Positions 26,785 to 38,970 of a DNA stretch of 64,000 bases are shown here, in pieces (the first letter of the stretch is position 1; every line of letters begins with the position of its first letter). The stretch comes from Branchiostoma lanceolatum (lineage: Eukaryota > Chordata > Leptocardii > Amphioxiformes > Branchiostomatidae): positions 41,598,697 through 41,662,696 of the forward strand of contig NC_089722.1 in the NCBI RefSeq assembly GCF_035083965.1, given 5' to 3'. The notes beneath the pieces were generated by a model, which was not told the origin of the DNA, made no database searches, and saw only the letters and a program-made list of their open reading frames with translations. The position numbers were made by a program, and so were the translations under genes.

Positions 26785-27719
26785 AGCATGTACCAGTATC
26801 ATGTGTAAGAAAGTTTTGTATCTTTCGTATTCATTATGAGAAATAAGTCACTTTATATAAACAACTGTACCCAACATGGTGCAAGTTTACTTACATCAAA
26901 GTTTCTTTATGGAAAGTAGCTGGAATATATACTTCAGAAGGTCTTTATTTCATGACCTTTTTTACCAGAAGATCGTTATGGCAAGGTTTTGGTGCTTGGA
27001 TGACAAACTGTATTGCAGACATTTGTGAACACGACAAATCTACGTTAAAGGATGAAAGATGATGATTATGATTGTTTATTGTGTGATTAGTAACATGTTT
27101 CTGTATACTCTATATTTCAACTGCTGTAATAGGGAATTCAACAAGTAACCATATGTCAATAATGATCAGTTATTACAGATGGCCTCGTGTCAAACAAAGC
27201 GTTTTAAGTCTTAATTTATTTCAGAGTGATAGTTCGATCACACATGGGAAAAGCCATCTTGCGTAAATGTCCAATTCTGTTTTCAATAGATTTATTTAAT
27301 GATTTCCTCATCTGTACTTTAAAGTACATAATGTGATCAGGATTATAAATGGGCTTAAAGTGTACACCTTTTCATTTGTTTCCATAATCAATGATTGTGT
27401 AAAGAACTGTATGGAAGAAATAAGTGTTTCGAGTCACAGCATTCTTGTTTTAGAAGTGAAAATATTGTCTTATTACTTTCAACAAGAAGATTATGGGCTG
27501 TGTGATAGTGTCCTGTGCGTGTCTAGGGTACTTCATTGTGTTATTATAGACATGTTTAAACAGAAGGACATGTTGAAACAGAAGTATGACAAAGTGTAAC
27601 ATAGTAATCCCTAGCAAGTTTTATTGCATATGTAGCAGGTTTACAGGAAAGCACCCTTCATTAAGTAAATGTTAAAAAAACTACCAACAGAAAAATGAGA
27701 CGAATATGGTATAATTAAC

Positions 27720-27730
27720 TGCTTTATTTC
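27720..27730 (-). terminator. Possible polyadenylation signal of the NTase-TPR gene
   Basis: CTTTATTT on the plus strand gives AAATAAAG on the gene's strand, about 240 bp past the stop codon. Confidence 0.35.
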
Positions 27731-28009
27731 TATGCTTGATGGTTACAAGTAGAGGAAGTCGATATATACATTTTGTTCTTTCTATTGGGCACTATCAGGA
27801 AAGTATCCGAAAAATAGATAAAAACAACATCTGGATTATACAGTTATCATAATGATTGTTTTCTATGCTAGTTCCCGATGGTAATGCATAATTCACATAT
27901 AAGTGAAATGTATACCATTTACACAAGTTTCTCATCAAATAAATGATCCAATTTAGAAAAAAAGTCTATTTAGAGTCAAAAAGAGCATCAGGTACAAGAA
28001 CCTTCTGCA

Positions 28010-29990
28010 TACATTGTAATTGTTCCTTGTACTCCATCGCTCTCTTGTGATCGCCAATTATGGTCCATGCTAAGTGTAGGATGTGAAGTGTCCTAGAAAT
28101 GTCCGGATGTGGCGTGTTATCTCCATAGATAGTTTTCGTCATCGATAGTGACTGTTCAAAATAGCTGATTGCTTTCTTATAATTACCGAGTTTACTCCAA
28201 GACGATCCAAGGTTGTTTAATGACGCGGCAATATCCGGATGTGGCGTGTTGTGTCCATAGATAGTTTTCCTCATCGATAGTGACTGTTCCAGGTAGCTGA
28301 TTGCTTTCTTATAATCACCGAGATAACCCCAAGACGATCCAAGGTTGTTTAGTGACGCAGCAATGTCCGGATGTGCCGTGTTGTCTCCATAGATAGTTTT
28401 CTTCATCGATAGCGACTGTTCGTGGTATCCGATTGCTTTCTCAAAATCACCAAGTTTACTCCAAGACGATCCAAGGTTGTTTAGTGACGCGGCAATGCCC
28501 GGATGTGCCGTGTTGTCTCCATAGATAGTTTGTCTCATCGATAGTGACTGTTCGTAGTAGCTGATTGCTTTCTTATGATCACCGAGTTTACTCCACGACG
28601 ATCCAAGGTTGTTTAGTGACTCGGCTATGTCCGGATGTGGCGTGTTGTGTCCATAGATAGTTTTCTTCATCGATAGCGACTGTTCGTAGTGGCTGATTGC
28701 TTTTTTGTTATCACCGAGATTACTCCAAGACAATCCAAGGTTGTTTAGTGACGCGGCAATGTCCGGATGTGGCGTGTTGTGTCCATAGATAGTTTGTTTC
28801 ATCGATAGCGACTGTTCGTAGTAGCTGATTGCTTTATATGATCACCGAGATTATTCCACGACGATCCAAGGTTGTTAAGTGACTTGGCAATGTCTGGATG
28901 TGGCGTGTTGTGTCCATAGATAGTTTTCATCATCGGTAGTGACTGTTCGAAGTAGCTGATTGCTTTCTTATAATCACCGAGATCATCCCAAGACCATCCA
29001 AGGTTGTTTAATGACGCGGCAATGTCCGGATGTGCCGTGTTGTGTCCATAGATAGTTTTCATCATCAATAATGACTGTTCGAAGTAGCTGATTGCTTTCT
29101 TATGATCACCGAGATTATTCCAAGACAATCCAAGGTTGTTAAGTTTAGCGGCAATGTCCGGATGTGGCGTGTTGTGTCCATAGATAGTTTTCATCATCAA
29201 TAATGACTGTTCGAAGTAGCTGATTGCTTTCTTATGATCACCGAGATTATTCCACGACAATCCAAGGTTGTTAAGTGACTTGGCAATGTCTGGATGTGGC
29301 GTGTTGTGTCCATAGATAGTTTTCATCATCGGTAGTGACTGTTCGAAGTAGCCGATTGCTTTCTTATTATCACCGAGTTCATGCCAAGACGATCCGAGGT
29401 TGTTTAATGACGCGGCAATGTCCTGATGTGCCGTGTTGTCTCCATAGATAGTTTTTCTCATCGATAGCGACTGTTCGCAGTAGCTGATTGCTTTGTTGTA
29501 ATCACCGAGATTACCCCAAGACGAGCCAAGGTTGTTTAATAACCCTGCAATGTCCGGATGTGCCGTGTTGTGTCCATAGATAGTTTGTTTCATCGATAGC
29601 GACTGTTCGTGGCAGCTGATTGCTTTCTTATTATCACCCAGCTTTCTCCAAGACAATCCAAGGTTGTTTAGTGACGCGGCAATGTCCGGATGTGCCGTGT
29701 TGTCTCCATAGATAGTTTGATTCATCGACAGTGACTGTTCGTAGTAGCTGATGCCTTTCTTATGATCACCAACATTACTCCAAGATGATCCGAGGTTGTT
29801 TAGTGTCGCGGCAATGTCCGGATGTGGCTTGTTGTCTCCATAGATAGTTCTTTCCATCGATAGTGACTGTTCGTAGTAGCTGATGCCTTTCCTATGCTCA
29901 TCCAGATCATTCCACAACAATCCAAGGTTGTTTAGTGACGCGGCAATGTTCGGATGCGCCGTGTTGTCTCCATGGATACTTTTAAGTATC
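28010..29990 (-). repeat. 126-bp coding tandem repeat (TPR array)
   Basis: About 15 near-identical 126-bp units, each one TPR of 42 residues, in phase with the gene. High nucleotide similarity between units points to recent expansion or gene conversion. The 1-nt deletion near 28836 is easy to see because neighbouring units read GCTTTCTTATG where this one reads GCTTTATATG. Confidence 0.9.
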
Positions 29991-31291
29991 CTAAGTGAAT
30001 CTTCATGGAAATTAATCCCTGTGGTTATGTCGCCCAATGAGGACCCCAGCATTCCCAATGTATTAAGTATTTCCGAACGTTTGATCATGTCACTTCCGGC
30101 ATCTGTTAATGCTGCTTCCAGATGGTTTTTGGCTCTATCAAACAGAAATAGACTTGCAGATATTCGACCTCTACATTCGTGTGAGGTATCCAGGATGGTA
30201 TTTGTGAATAGCTTTTTCAGGTGGACATCCAAGCTGCTCCTGACCGTTTCTCGTATACACATCTTTAAAGGGATGGCCCTGCAGTAGTATCGGAAAAGAA
30301 CTTTGGTATCTGGAATATGGAATACCGATCTCAGGGTAGTGTCAGGTACATTTTGTATCTTTGGCTGGGATTTCATTTCGACAAGAGGGGACATACTGTC
30401 TTTCTGTCCGCCGTTGGCCATGTATGTCCTCAACCGGAGCTCAGCAGAGATACTTGTCAGTACGGTGAGGTGGATGGCATTCTCTTCATGGATCTTTCCT
30501 GTTTCCTTCAATTCATCTATTACATCCCACGTGCTCGCAATAGTGCTCTGACTGCACAGAGCTAGTACCTCGATTGCTATGCCCGGAAAACGATAGATGT
30601 CTTTCTTTACATTTAACAACTGTCCGGTAGGCTCAAGGTTGGAAAACTGTTCCCTGTTCTCCCGCAAGATTTGCACAGCAGACAGACGGGATTGGAAAAA
30701 CGAGAGTAGATCATCCGTGATGATTTCCTTTAGTTTTCCCCTATACTCGTCCACTAGAGATTCTTCCCCTGTTAGAAATACAGCCCGTCTGAGGATGTCG
30801 GACAGGTGGTACCCTTCTGCCACGGAAACCTCCAGCTCCTGAAACTTTGCCATTTCGACAGGGGTTTGGATAAGGCTAACGGGGGGTTTGTTTTCAGTCT
30901 GATCTCTTCCAAATGGAGTCTTACTTGCCCATGGCATGAAGCCGTCGAAGGCAAATCCACGCGGTGTGACAGAGTCAAAGAACCAGTCTTTCTCTGGAAA
31001 ATCGTTGAGTGACGGAATGGCCATTGGTGGGAGAATTGTCTCTCCGATGTTGATAACTTTCAGGTGTAGGTAGTGGGTGAGGTTGAGGAAGTACCGCCGT
31101 GTGTCGTCATTGTCCTTCCCGTCTTCAATCAGAATGGCGAACTCCAGGTCAGAGTAGGGTGTGACCAGTTCTGTTGCTTGTGAGCCTAGACCGATGAAAG
31201 CGTACTTACATGGGGGAGGACCGAGAGTGTCAATACATTCACCAACAAGGCATTCGATAAAACTCCGTCTGTCCTCAGCGATGGTCTTTAA

Positions 31292-32203
31292 CCCTATCTA
31301 GACCGGGCTTTTTTGAGACTTCTTGGACCGGGGGGGGGCTCTTTCGACCCCCCCGTCATAACTTCCGAACGGTATGCTCTATCATCACCAAATTTGCAGG
31401 GAGTGATGTTCACGTAAAATTTTATAATTCCTGTAATTTTAGTGACGTTATGACGTAATATGACGTAATTATGACGTCATCGATGTGATTTTATTGGCTA
31501 AATAGGGAATTCCCATAATATCTAAAATTATAAGACAAAATAGTGCGTATTATTGATTTGAAGGTATGCTTAGACATTTAACGTCAGTGGTGACTACGTT
31601 GACGTCAAAATGACGTCGAAGAATGACGTCATGTGTTGTTAGTGACCCCCTGGGATCCGCCATCTTGGATCGGCCATTTTGAAATTTTTCAAAATACATT
31701 TTTTCCATGTATGATCCCAAATAACAACCAAAATAGACTAAAAACATTAATCTGAATGTTTCTGGTTAAGAAAATTCCAGGTTGTGAAGAATTCAAAGGC
31801 GAAAAAGCCTGTTTTTACCGAAAATAATGATTTTGTCCGCCATCTTGGATTTTGACCGCTGACGTCATCAAATTAGCATAATTTATGAATATTGAATCAT
31901 GACAGTTACATTAAATCACATGTGATGTGATATATGTAGGAAACTAGTGTGGTTGAGCAAGAAAACATTGGAAACAACTATGTTTAAGTCGAAATTAGTG
32001 AAATTTGCATAAAATGCCTCTTCAGAAACCCGTTGCCATGGCAACACGAAAAATGATAAACTAATACGTTTATCATAATATTGTTGCCAACTAAATTTTA
32101 GGAAAAGTCACCAAGTTTGGTTGTCCTACCATACGTCGTTTGGCAGTTATACGATGTCAAAGTTGGCGCGGGCACTTTTAGCCCCCCCCCGGTCTAGATA
32201 GGG
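31292..32203. mobile_element. piggyBac-like MITE inside a coding exon (912 bp)
   Basis: Flanked by TTAA at 31288-31291 and 32204-32207. Inverted ends begin CCCTATCTAGACCGGG and finish with its complement next to a C/G run. TTAA target and CCC-starting ends are hallmarks of piggyBac elements. No transposase. The exon codes continuously across the site when the element and one TTAA are taken out. The interior has eight GACGT cores. Confidence 0.88.
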
Positions 32204-34631
32204 TTAATAAGGCTTTGACTGCTTCTGCTCTCTTAGCCTCGGCTGGTATCATCATTGGATCATCCTCGTCATATTGGTACGGGTTGTGTTGCTGATCAAT
32301 GGCGTCCAGTTGTGACTTATAGCGCGCACGCATCTCTTCTAGTAGCATTCTATGACGTATGGCCAAATCAGCGCTATTTGTTTTCATGTCCACATAAGTC
32401 GTGTATTGGAGAAACCACCGCTCTGTGTCCTGCAGACTTTTCATCAAGCTGTCTTTATCTTTGTCAGTTCTCGCAATGGCTGCGTTGTACAGGGCTGCCG
32501 CCTGTGTGAATTTCCTACCTTCTCTTGTTGTTTTGCCGCGCTGGACGTAGACATTGCCAAGTCTGCACAGACAGTCGGCCTCTTTACATCGATCGGGTTT
32601 GTTAGGATCTGTATGTATATTAATTATAGACATGATCAGTTTATCAAATGGGTAGCACGATGTATTTCTTTCTTTCAATATTGATATTACAAGAACCTGC
32701 TTCCTTTGTTTCGACAAAGATATATCACCAGTAAATAGAAAACATAGGTGTTGACAAATATTTTGAAGGACATTTAGAATAATACAACATTTGTATGATG
32801 AATCAAAAGTGCTAAAACTTCATGATGTATGATGATAACTTTTTTATTTCAAAAATGTTTACCGCGACTTTGCTGAACTAATTTGCTGCCCACTGTCTTG
32901 TAAATGCCTTGTACATTTACATAACAGCAGGTTAAGTAAAGCAAATCTAAGAATAAGGTGACGTACCGTGAATCAGTTTCAGAGCAGATGCGAAGTTCTG
33001 TTCTGCCTCGTCCAGATTCCCATCAGCCAGTGCGCGGTCTCCTTTAGTCAGGTGCTCCTCGTAAGACCTGTCGAGTAAATAGGAGTTTTTCAGGATTTAG
33101 TTTTTATGTTGGACCAGTGATAATAGATGGGTTAGAATTAAATGTTTTGTTTTTTGCTCATTGGTGTAGGCAAATGCACCATACTTCCGCTAAGTATGAA
33201 TAAGGGCACCTTTCTTTTCCAACTTAAATGGTATAAGATGTAATTCGAAGGTAGCCAGCCTTGAGAAGCATATATTTTTTTCAACTTTCTCCATTCACCA
33301 GAACCAGATACGCCAATATATATGTAAAGAATTGGCCCACAATAGTTTAATGATTGTATAACATTTCCTGAAGAACTGAGATTAAATACATCTAACAAAA
33401 CATGATATCTGCGAAATTCAAGTTCGTTAGATATAGTGAATCAATGGCACTGATCCGAAACATTATCAAGTCCAAAAGTCATTTGGAAAGAAGAAGGATA
33501 AAAAGGAATTAGTAAGAATTGATATGATGCTGTTTGTAGAATATATGGTATCATGTTATAAAGGGTAATAAAAAGGACCAATTTCTTGTTTCCTGACTAC
33601 TTAAGCTAGTTTGGCACAACCAAAGTAAACATTACAACCCGTTTGCTTACATTGACTGTTGACCTCTTGCGTCATCGTTGACGTCAGAGTTCAATGGCTT
33701 GATTGTGACTTCCTTCTGTCGCTTTCCTCTGTACCCGGGATCCTTCAATAGCAACAATCAAAAGAAAAATGGGTTATTTTTTCACAGAAATTTAGATTTG
33801 GTACTTAACGACATTTGATTTCATTTTAAATCCGGGCTAAGACGAAATTTGCGTTTTAGATGCAACGACACTGGCCATCTAAAGAAACCAACTACGTATA
33901 CGAAAAAGTGGGGAAAAAACTAGTGTTACCTTTTTTCTTGTCTTTTTCATGTCTTGTCTGACTCTTGCAGTGTACAGTAAGCGGTGGACGAGTGTCACTG
34001 TGCCCTGGAACCGCCCACATCGTGCCAGTGCAGTGTTGTACAGAGCAGTGGCCTTGGTAAAACATGTCGTGTCTCTAGTTTCTCTTCCCCTTTTCAGGAA
34101 CACGTCACCGAGACCCTTAATCGCCTCCGTCTCTAACATATTGTCATCGTTTACGATCCCTTCTACCATTAACTTGGTGTATTCAATCAGTAGAGAGTTC
34201 TTGTTGCCACCAACAGTCACCCTTTGGTCCAGTCTAAGGAACGTCTCTGCTACTTTAGCGAGCGAAGTCATTTTCTTGTCGTTAGTGAGAGGCTCATAAC
34301 TACTTGAAGCTGTTGCTTGCTTCCCTAACCTTAATTTCTCTGCATAGTGGTAACGATAGTCCAAACTTTCTCCCACATCTGCATCCCCACACCGGATCAG
34401 TGCAGTCCTGTACAATATCATGGCCCTGTCGAACTTCTCTGGGCTCTTGTCGAGTCTTCCCTTTTCCAAGTTCACGTCGCCAAGACTTTTCAGCACCTCT
34501 ACCTCGGTATACCTGTCCATGTTCGCCATGGCGTCCAGCAGGGCACGGAGGTAGGCTGTCTCCGTACGCACTAGTCCGAGTCTCTTACTCTTGGCGTCCA
34601 CCGCGCGAAGTTTCTTGCAGACTCTCAACAT

Positions 34632-36223
34632 TTTGGGTACGGGATGATTCTACTGTAGAGATCTAGAATTATTTCACCTTCATGAATTTCAAAGTAGACG
34701 GCACCGATCTCGGATACACTAGCATAGCAAGCGACATGGCGGACAACCTACTACGCAGCAAACAGGAATAAACTGATGCAACACACCAGACTTTGACCCT
34801 TTATCACAAGATGTATGTTTGTTCATTCTGTAGGACTCAGGGGCCGATAGGTTAGGCTTGGGAAAACATACAAGCCTTGCTGAGTTGTTGTTCCCCCTGT
34901 AGGACTGAGGGGCAAAGTTAACAGGTTTGGCGTGGGAAAAATCTACAGACCTAAGCTTGTTGGGTTGTTTTGCCGGGGGTCGGGGAGTAAAGAGCCAATG
35001 AAATTGTACCCTATGATAGTTCAGCCTGGTCGAAATATTCATTCATAGAACCTAATCTGTTTGCAGACCCTGTTATTGCTTGTCACAAGTATTACACAAT
35101 GGCAGTCCTTCCTCTACGACTACTTTTAAGACGATCTGAAGTTGCTTACATCATCTTTAGATGCAATAAACCCCAGAATGAAGAAAATGAAAAATATTGA
35201 AACTCATGATTAGTCCCGCTCGATTGTAACACTATATCAAAGACTAATACTAGACTTTAATTGTATCATAAGTAATAGACCTATCCCAAAGCCACGCCCC
35301 CTGTTCGATTTCGAACACCTCCGTCAAAAACAGGGTTTGACGGACTAAACATGGCCGCCGCGGCAAGGTTGAAAATAATGCCACTGACTTCGGTTTAGCT
35401 TTTGTGGCACTGAAACCTTTTCAGAGCGGGCCAAATAAGAATGCTATGTCTTCTTTGTTGAAGGCTGTATCCACCGGGCAGAGTTGTTTATGTAGGGGGT
35501 AGATGTAGTTGCGGTGAGAGCGTAATGTTTTCGGTCAATGTTAAAGCGGTATGCGCCGCATAGCTTTCCCTTGTCGGTGGGCATCAGCGCCCAGTTTCTG
35601 ACAAGCAGCCGATGCACCTGTAAAACAGGGTTCATATATCTGTGACAGGGTTCCCACTGTATTGACTGCATGCATAACAGCTGCATGGTATTTAGTAACT
35701 AAGAATTAAAATGCATCCTTTTACTTCCCTGTTCACTTTCAAGTTAACCAGTTTCACACACCAGTAACTGAAGATACAAAACTCTGCGATAGCTGACTTT
35801 GTAGTAAGTCAGCATGTGGTTCAAGCTTCCTCCCCTTGAGTGCCCGATCTATTTTCTTTTTAAATTCGTTTTTGTTCTGAGCATGCATTCAACCATGGAG
35901 ATAGATCACTCCATGCATGACTGTAGAAGAAAATCTATCTATGATTAAGTAAAAAATAGTAAAAAAAATCAATATGTAATTGTAGAAAAAGATCAATGAT
36001 TGTAGAAATTGTAAGGAAGATTTGATCTATATTGTCAAACCTTCATCGATGTACATACTATATGGTTTGGAGGTACAATATAACTGCTGAGGGCTGATCT
36101 GAAATAAATATATTTTTAAGGTGACATGTAGGAATAGGATTATTAAAGGACAAAAATTCTGTGTTTGCTTCTGGAATTCGGTACAGGATTTTGAGTTCAA
36201 ATTTCTCTCCGTCTGTTTTTCAG
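34632..36223. other. Region between NTase-TPR gene and first argininosuccinate lyase exon
   Basis: Holds two diverged tandem units of about 95 bp (34825-34970, both with CTGTAGGACT.AGGGGC) and a motif at 35283-35370 related to the interior of the MITE at 9423. No upstream argininosuccinate lyase exon was found on either strand. Confidence 0.6.
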
Positions 36224-37142
36224 CGGTGCCCTGGCAGGAAACCCCTTCAATGTGGACAGGCAGTTCCTGGCAAAGGGTGAGTTTTACATGGGCTGGTTTG
36301 ATAGTTCATAGTTTGATAGAAAGGAAAACACAGTTCACAACAACTGTACAAGGTACAATTCATGGCATCTTCTGCTGCCTAACCGTCTTAACATTCTAGG
36401 AGACTAATCTACCTTACAAACAACTATGAAGTATGGGGTGACAATGCGCTTTTGAATTTCAAGATTCAATTTGGTGGAATTTCTGAAGTTTGGTCATGTT
36501 ATATACATTGTGCTATATGTACAAAGCTGGTTGTGTCATATGTCAGTATGTACTTACAATTGCTATTTGAATCAATGTTGAGAAATCCTGGTGTAGATAT
36601 ATATTGATGTATACTCACCTTAAAGTCTTGTAGAATAGATCTGGAAGAAAACTCTATAAAAACTTCCACTTTTCTTCTATGTAATGCAAGTATATCTGAT
36701 ACTGCAACACTTTCTACATCTTGATTTTTGCTTTATTCATAACCCCCTTTCATACAAGTTGGTGTATGTTTTTGATCCAGCCTACTATATTGTATAATTT
36801 TACATGTACTTGATATTTGTGTTATCTCTCCCCAGAGCTGGGATTTGGTGCAGTGAGCCTGAACAGCCTGGATGCCACCAGTGGGAGGGACTTTGTGGGT
36901 AGGTATCAACTTTTTATAAACCTTCTTCTGATGATGTTAGAAGAGTAATGGCTCTGGCATCCTTGCTAGCAATCTTCCCTCAAGCATGTCCAAAAGAGTT
37001 ATGAGTCTGGTGATCACAACTATGTTTATTTGGGTTGATGCCCATCTACTCTTTCCCCATAGAATCACCCAGGCACCATTCACATGTACTTTGAATGGTA
37101 GCATTGTAACAGTGGGGTTCAAGCGCCACTAACTGACCAGTC

Positions 37143-37226
37143 TAACTGGTCCGGACCTTTCAGCCTAGCGGTTATGGCATGCGGTCTTTGGACTGACGGG
37201 CCCGGGTTCGATCCCCGGGAGCCAGG
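37143..37226 (+). mobile_element. tRNA-like SINE fragment
   Basis: Contains GGTTCGATCCCCGGGAGCC, a good Pol III B box with flanking complementary CCCGGG/CCCGGG, and an A-box-like TAGCGGTTATGGC upstream. The anticodon arm does not pair well, so it is judged a tRNA-derived SINE or pseudo-tRNA. It lies in an argininosuccinate lyase intron. Confidence 0.5.
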
Positions 37227-37679
37227 TGTCAGTTTCTAGTAGCCTCTTGTGTTTCAGCGTTTGTAGTCCAGTTCTTAGTCATGTCAGCAACAACAGCCGA
37301 GATTTTAACTCTTGGTCCAGAGGCTATGTCACTAACCACCAGGGCTGACTCTAGGACCCGTCCCTCCGTCCCAGGACGGAAATTTCACTTGTTGGTACGG
37401 AAATATCATCCTGTCCGTCCAAAAAATGGGAATTTCATGACATGAAATTGATAAAAATGCATTTTTGTAGGCTTAAAATGACAGAATAATAATGTGAATT
37501 AATTCAAACATTGGCCCTGAAACATTAAGAGGGATGAAAAAAATTAAAGGTGCTGACAGCCCTGCTAACCACTGAACCAGGTACGGTACTGATAAGAAGT
37601 TGCTAAGTTTATATTTCTGTGTTTGTGCAGTTGAGTTTCTGTTCTGGGCGTCGCTAACGGCGACCCACCTGAGCAAGTG

Positions 37680-37840
37680 TACTCTCCAAGCAGAGGTTGA
37701 ATGGGCAGATTGTCACCGTTTTATCATATGCCGTCATTTTTTGTCGCTAGCCCATTCCATTGGAATGGGCTAGCGACAAAAAATGACGGCATATGATAAA
37801 ACGGTGACAATCTGCCCATTCAACCTCTGCTTGGAGAGTA
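37680..37840. mobile_element. Perfectly palindromic 161-bp MITE in an argininosuccinate lyase exon
   Basis: Two 80-nt arms, identical by base-by-base comparison, around a single central T (37760). Ends are TACTCTCCAAGCAGAGG. Flanked by the 8-bp duplication AGCAAGTG (37672-37679 and 37841-37848), which is exon sequence coding for Ser-Lys-Trp. An 8-bp duplication fits several DNA-transposon superfamilies (hAT, P, Zisupton, Merlin); the family is not assigned. Confidence 0.92.
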
Positions 37841-38399
37841 AGCAAGTGGGCGGAGGACCTCATCATCTACAGCACCAAGGAGTTCAGCTTCATCTCCCTC
37901 TCAGACGCCTACAGGTCAGGGGTCAAGGGCACAACCTTCCTCCACAGTTTCACATTTATCTGGACTTTCAGTTCAATGTCTGTCAGCTTCTAAACATTCA
38001 TCAGACCCTTCAATCTGGTTGGTTTGATAGATTTCTTTATTTGCAAGTAAGGCTGCGTTCCTAGATCCTCTAATTATTCCTATAAAATTTGGTACAGTTC
38101 CAGATGTGAACCTGTACCTTATCCTGTAGCTGGACAAACTATAGCATTTATGAGGGGACATCAGTTTTTAGACTAACGATAGGTAAATCCCTGTCAGAAA
38201 TGAGAATTTTAACTTTATTTGGAGATTAAAATATGTACAAAGCTGACAATTTACCACTGAAAAAGACATTTGCTACATTTTACTTGCAGATTATTGACCA
38301 AACTTATATAGGCCCAGCTCTGGACCTGTACCTAAACCACTGTACCCTTTACCTAAAAATTGTTTAGGTAGACAGCCTTATCTGCAAGGCTTCCTTTGA

Positions 38400-38576
<177 letters not shown>

Positions 38577-38639
38577 TGAATCATGAACTATGGTGCTCGG
38601 GCATATATAGGGTTGATAATCACATGGTTTTCTGTGGAT

Positions 38640-38970
38640 AGAATTAACGATGTCATGGTTTATATTATAATGCTCACAATTCATGATGTCATAACTTTTT
38701 GATGATTGAAGATGTCATGGTTTTCAGTGTCATAGTTTTCAATGATTAAGTGCTTCTTTAATAGGATTTGTGATGTAATGGTTTTCAGTACTCAAGATTG
38801 ATGATGTCATGGCTTTCAGTGTCATAGTTTTCAATGATAGTGCTCAGGATTAGCGATGTCATGGTTTTCAGTACTCAGGATTGATGATGTCATGGCTTTC
38901 ATTGCTCAGGATTGATGATGTCAAAGTTTTCAATGATAGTGCGCAAGATTGATGATGTCATGGCTTTCAG
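38640..38970. repeat. ~31-bp imperfect tandem repeat with repeated 3' splice-like motifs
   Basis: Units of the form GATGATGTCATGGYTTTCAGTGCTC fill the end of an argininosuccinate lyase intron. The last unit supplies the real acceptor (TTTCAG at 38965-38970) of the exon beginning TGCTCGGG. Confidence 0.8.

Larger units (their letters stand above)
25150..27965. other. Intergenic region between receptor and NTase-TPR gene
   Basis: AT-rich, with convergent gene ends on both sides. Apart from the degraded coding stretch at 26470-27060, I see only short poly-C and poly-T runs (25720-25745) and a loose GGGTTTACTCC-like repeated phrase at 25490-25830. Confidence 0.6.
27966..34631 (-). pseudogene. 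Nucleotidyltransferase-like/TPR protein gene, interrupted by a MITE and a frameshift
   Basis: Exons 34631-33930, 33742-33651, 33067-32967 and a last exon 32608-27966. Exons 1-4 encode TPR-like helical repeats (LGDVNLEKGRL, LGDVFLKRGRE, LGNVYVQRGKT). At about 31120-31200 lies a nucleotidyltransferase-like motif, GLGSQATELVTPYSDLEFAI, resembling the Pol-beta-type GS...SDxE/D pattern. An alpha-helical region follows, then about 15 copies of a 42-residue kinesin-light-chain/nephrocystin-3-type TPR (NTxHPDIAASLNNLGSSW) at 28.0-30.0 kb. Two lesions are visible: a 912-bp TTAA-flanked element at 31292-32203 inside the last exon, and a 1-nt deletion near 28836. Removing the element plus one TTAA and allowing for the missing base gives 4,623 nt, divisible by three, about 1,540 codons. 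This suggests a recently disabled or polymorphic allele, or an assembly error at the 1-nt site. Similar TPR proteins act as cytoplasmic scaffolds or NTP-sensing immune-type proteins; the role here is unknown. Confidence 0.75.

Noticed and set aside
27333..27599. 88-codon plus-strand ORF
   Set aside because: AT-rich, low-complexity composition, no motif, no splice or promoter support.
35444..35686. 80-codon minus-strand ORF
   Set aside because: No recognisable domain and no neighbouring exon in phase; may be chance.
37143..37226. Functional tRNA gene
   Set aside because: B box is good, but the anticodon stem and acceptor stem do not pair; treated as a SINE or pseudo-tRNA.
38640..38970. CRISPR-like array
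   Set aside because: Repeats are imperfect and directly adjoining without unique spacers, in a eukaryotic intron.
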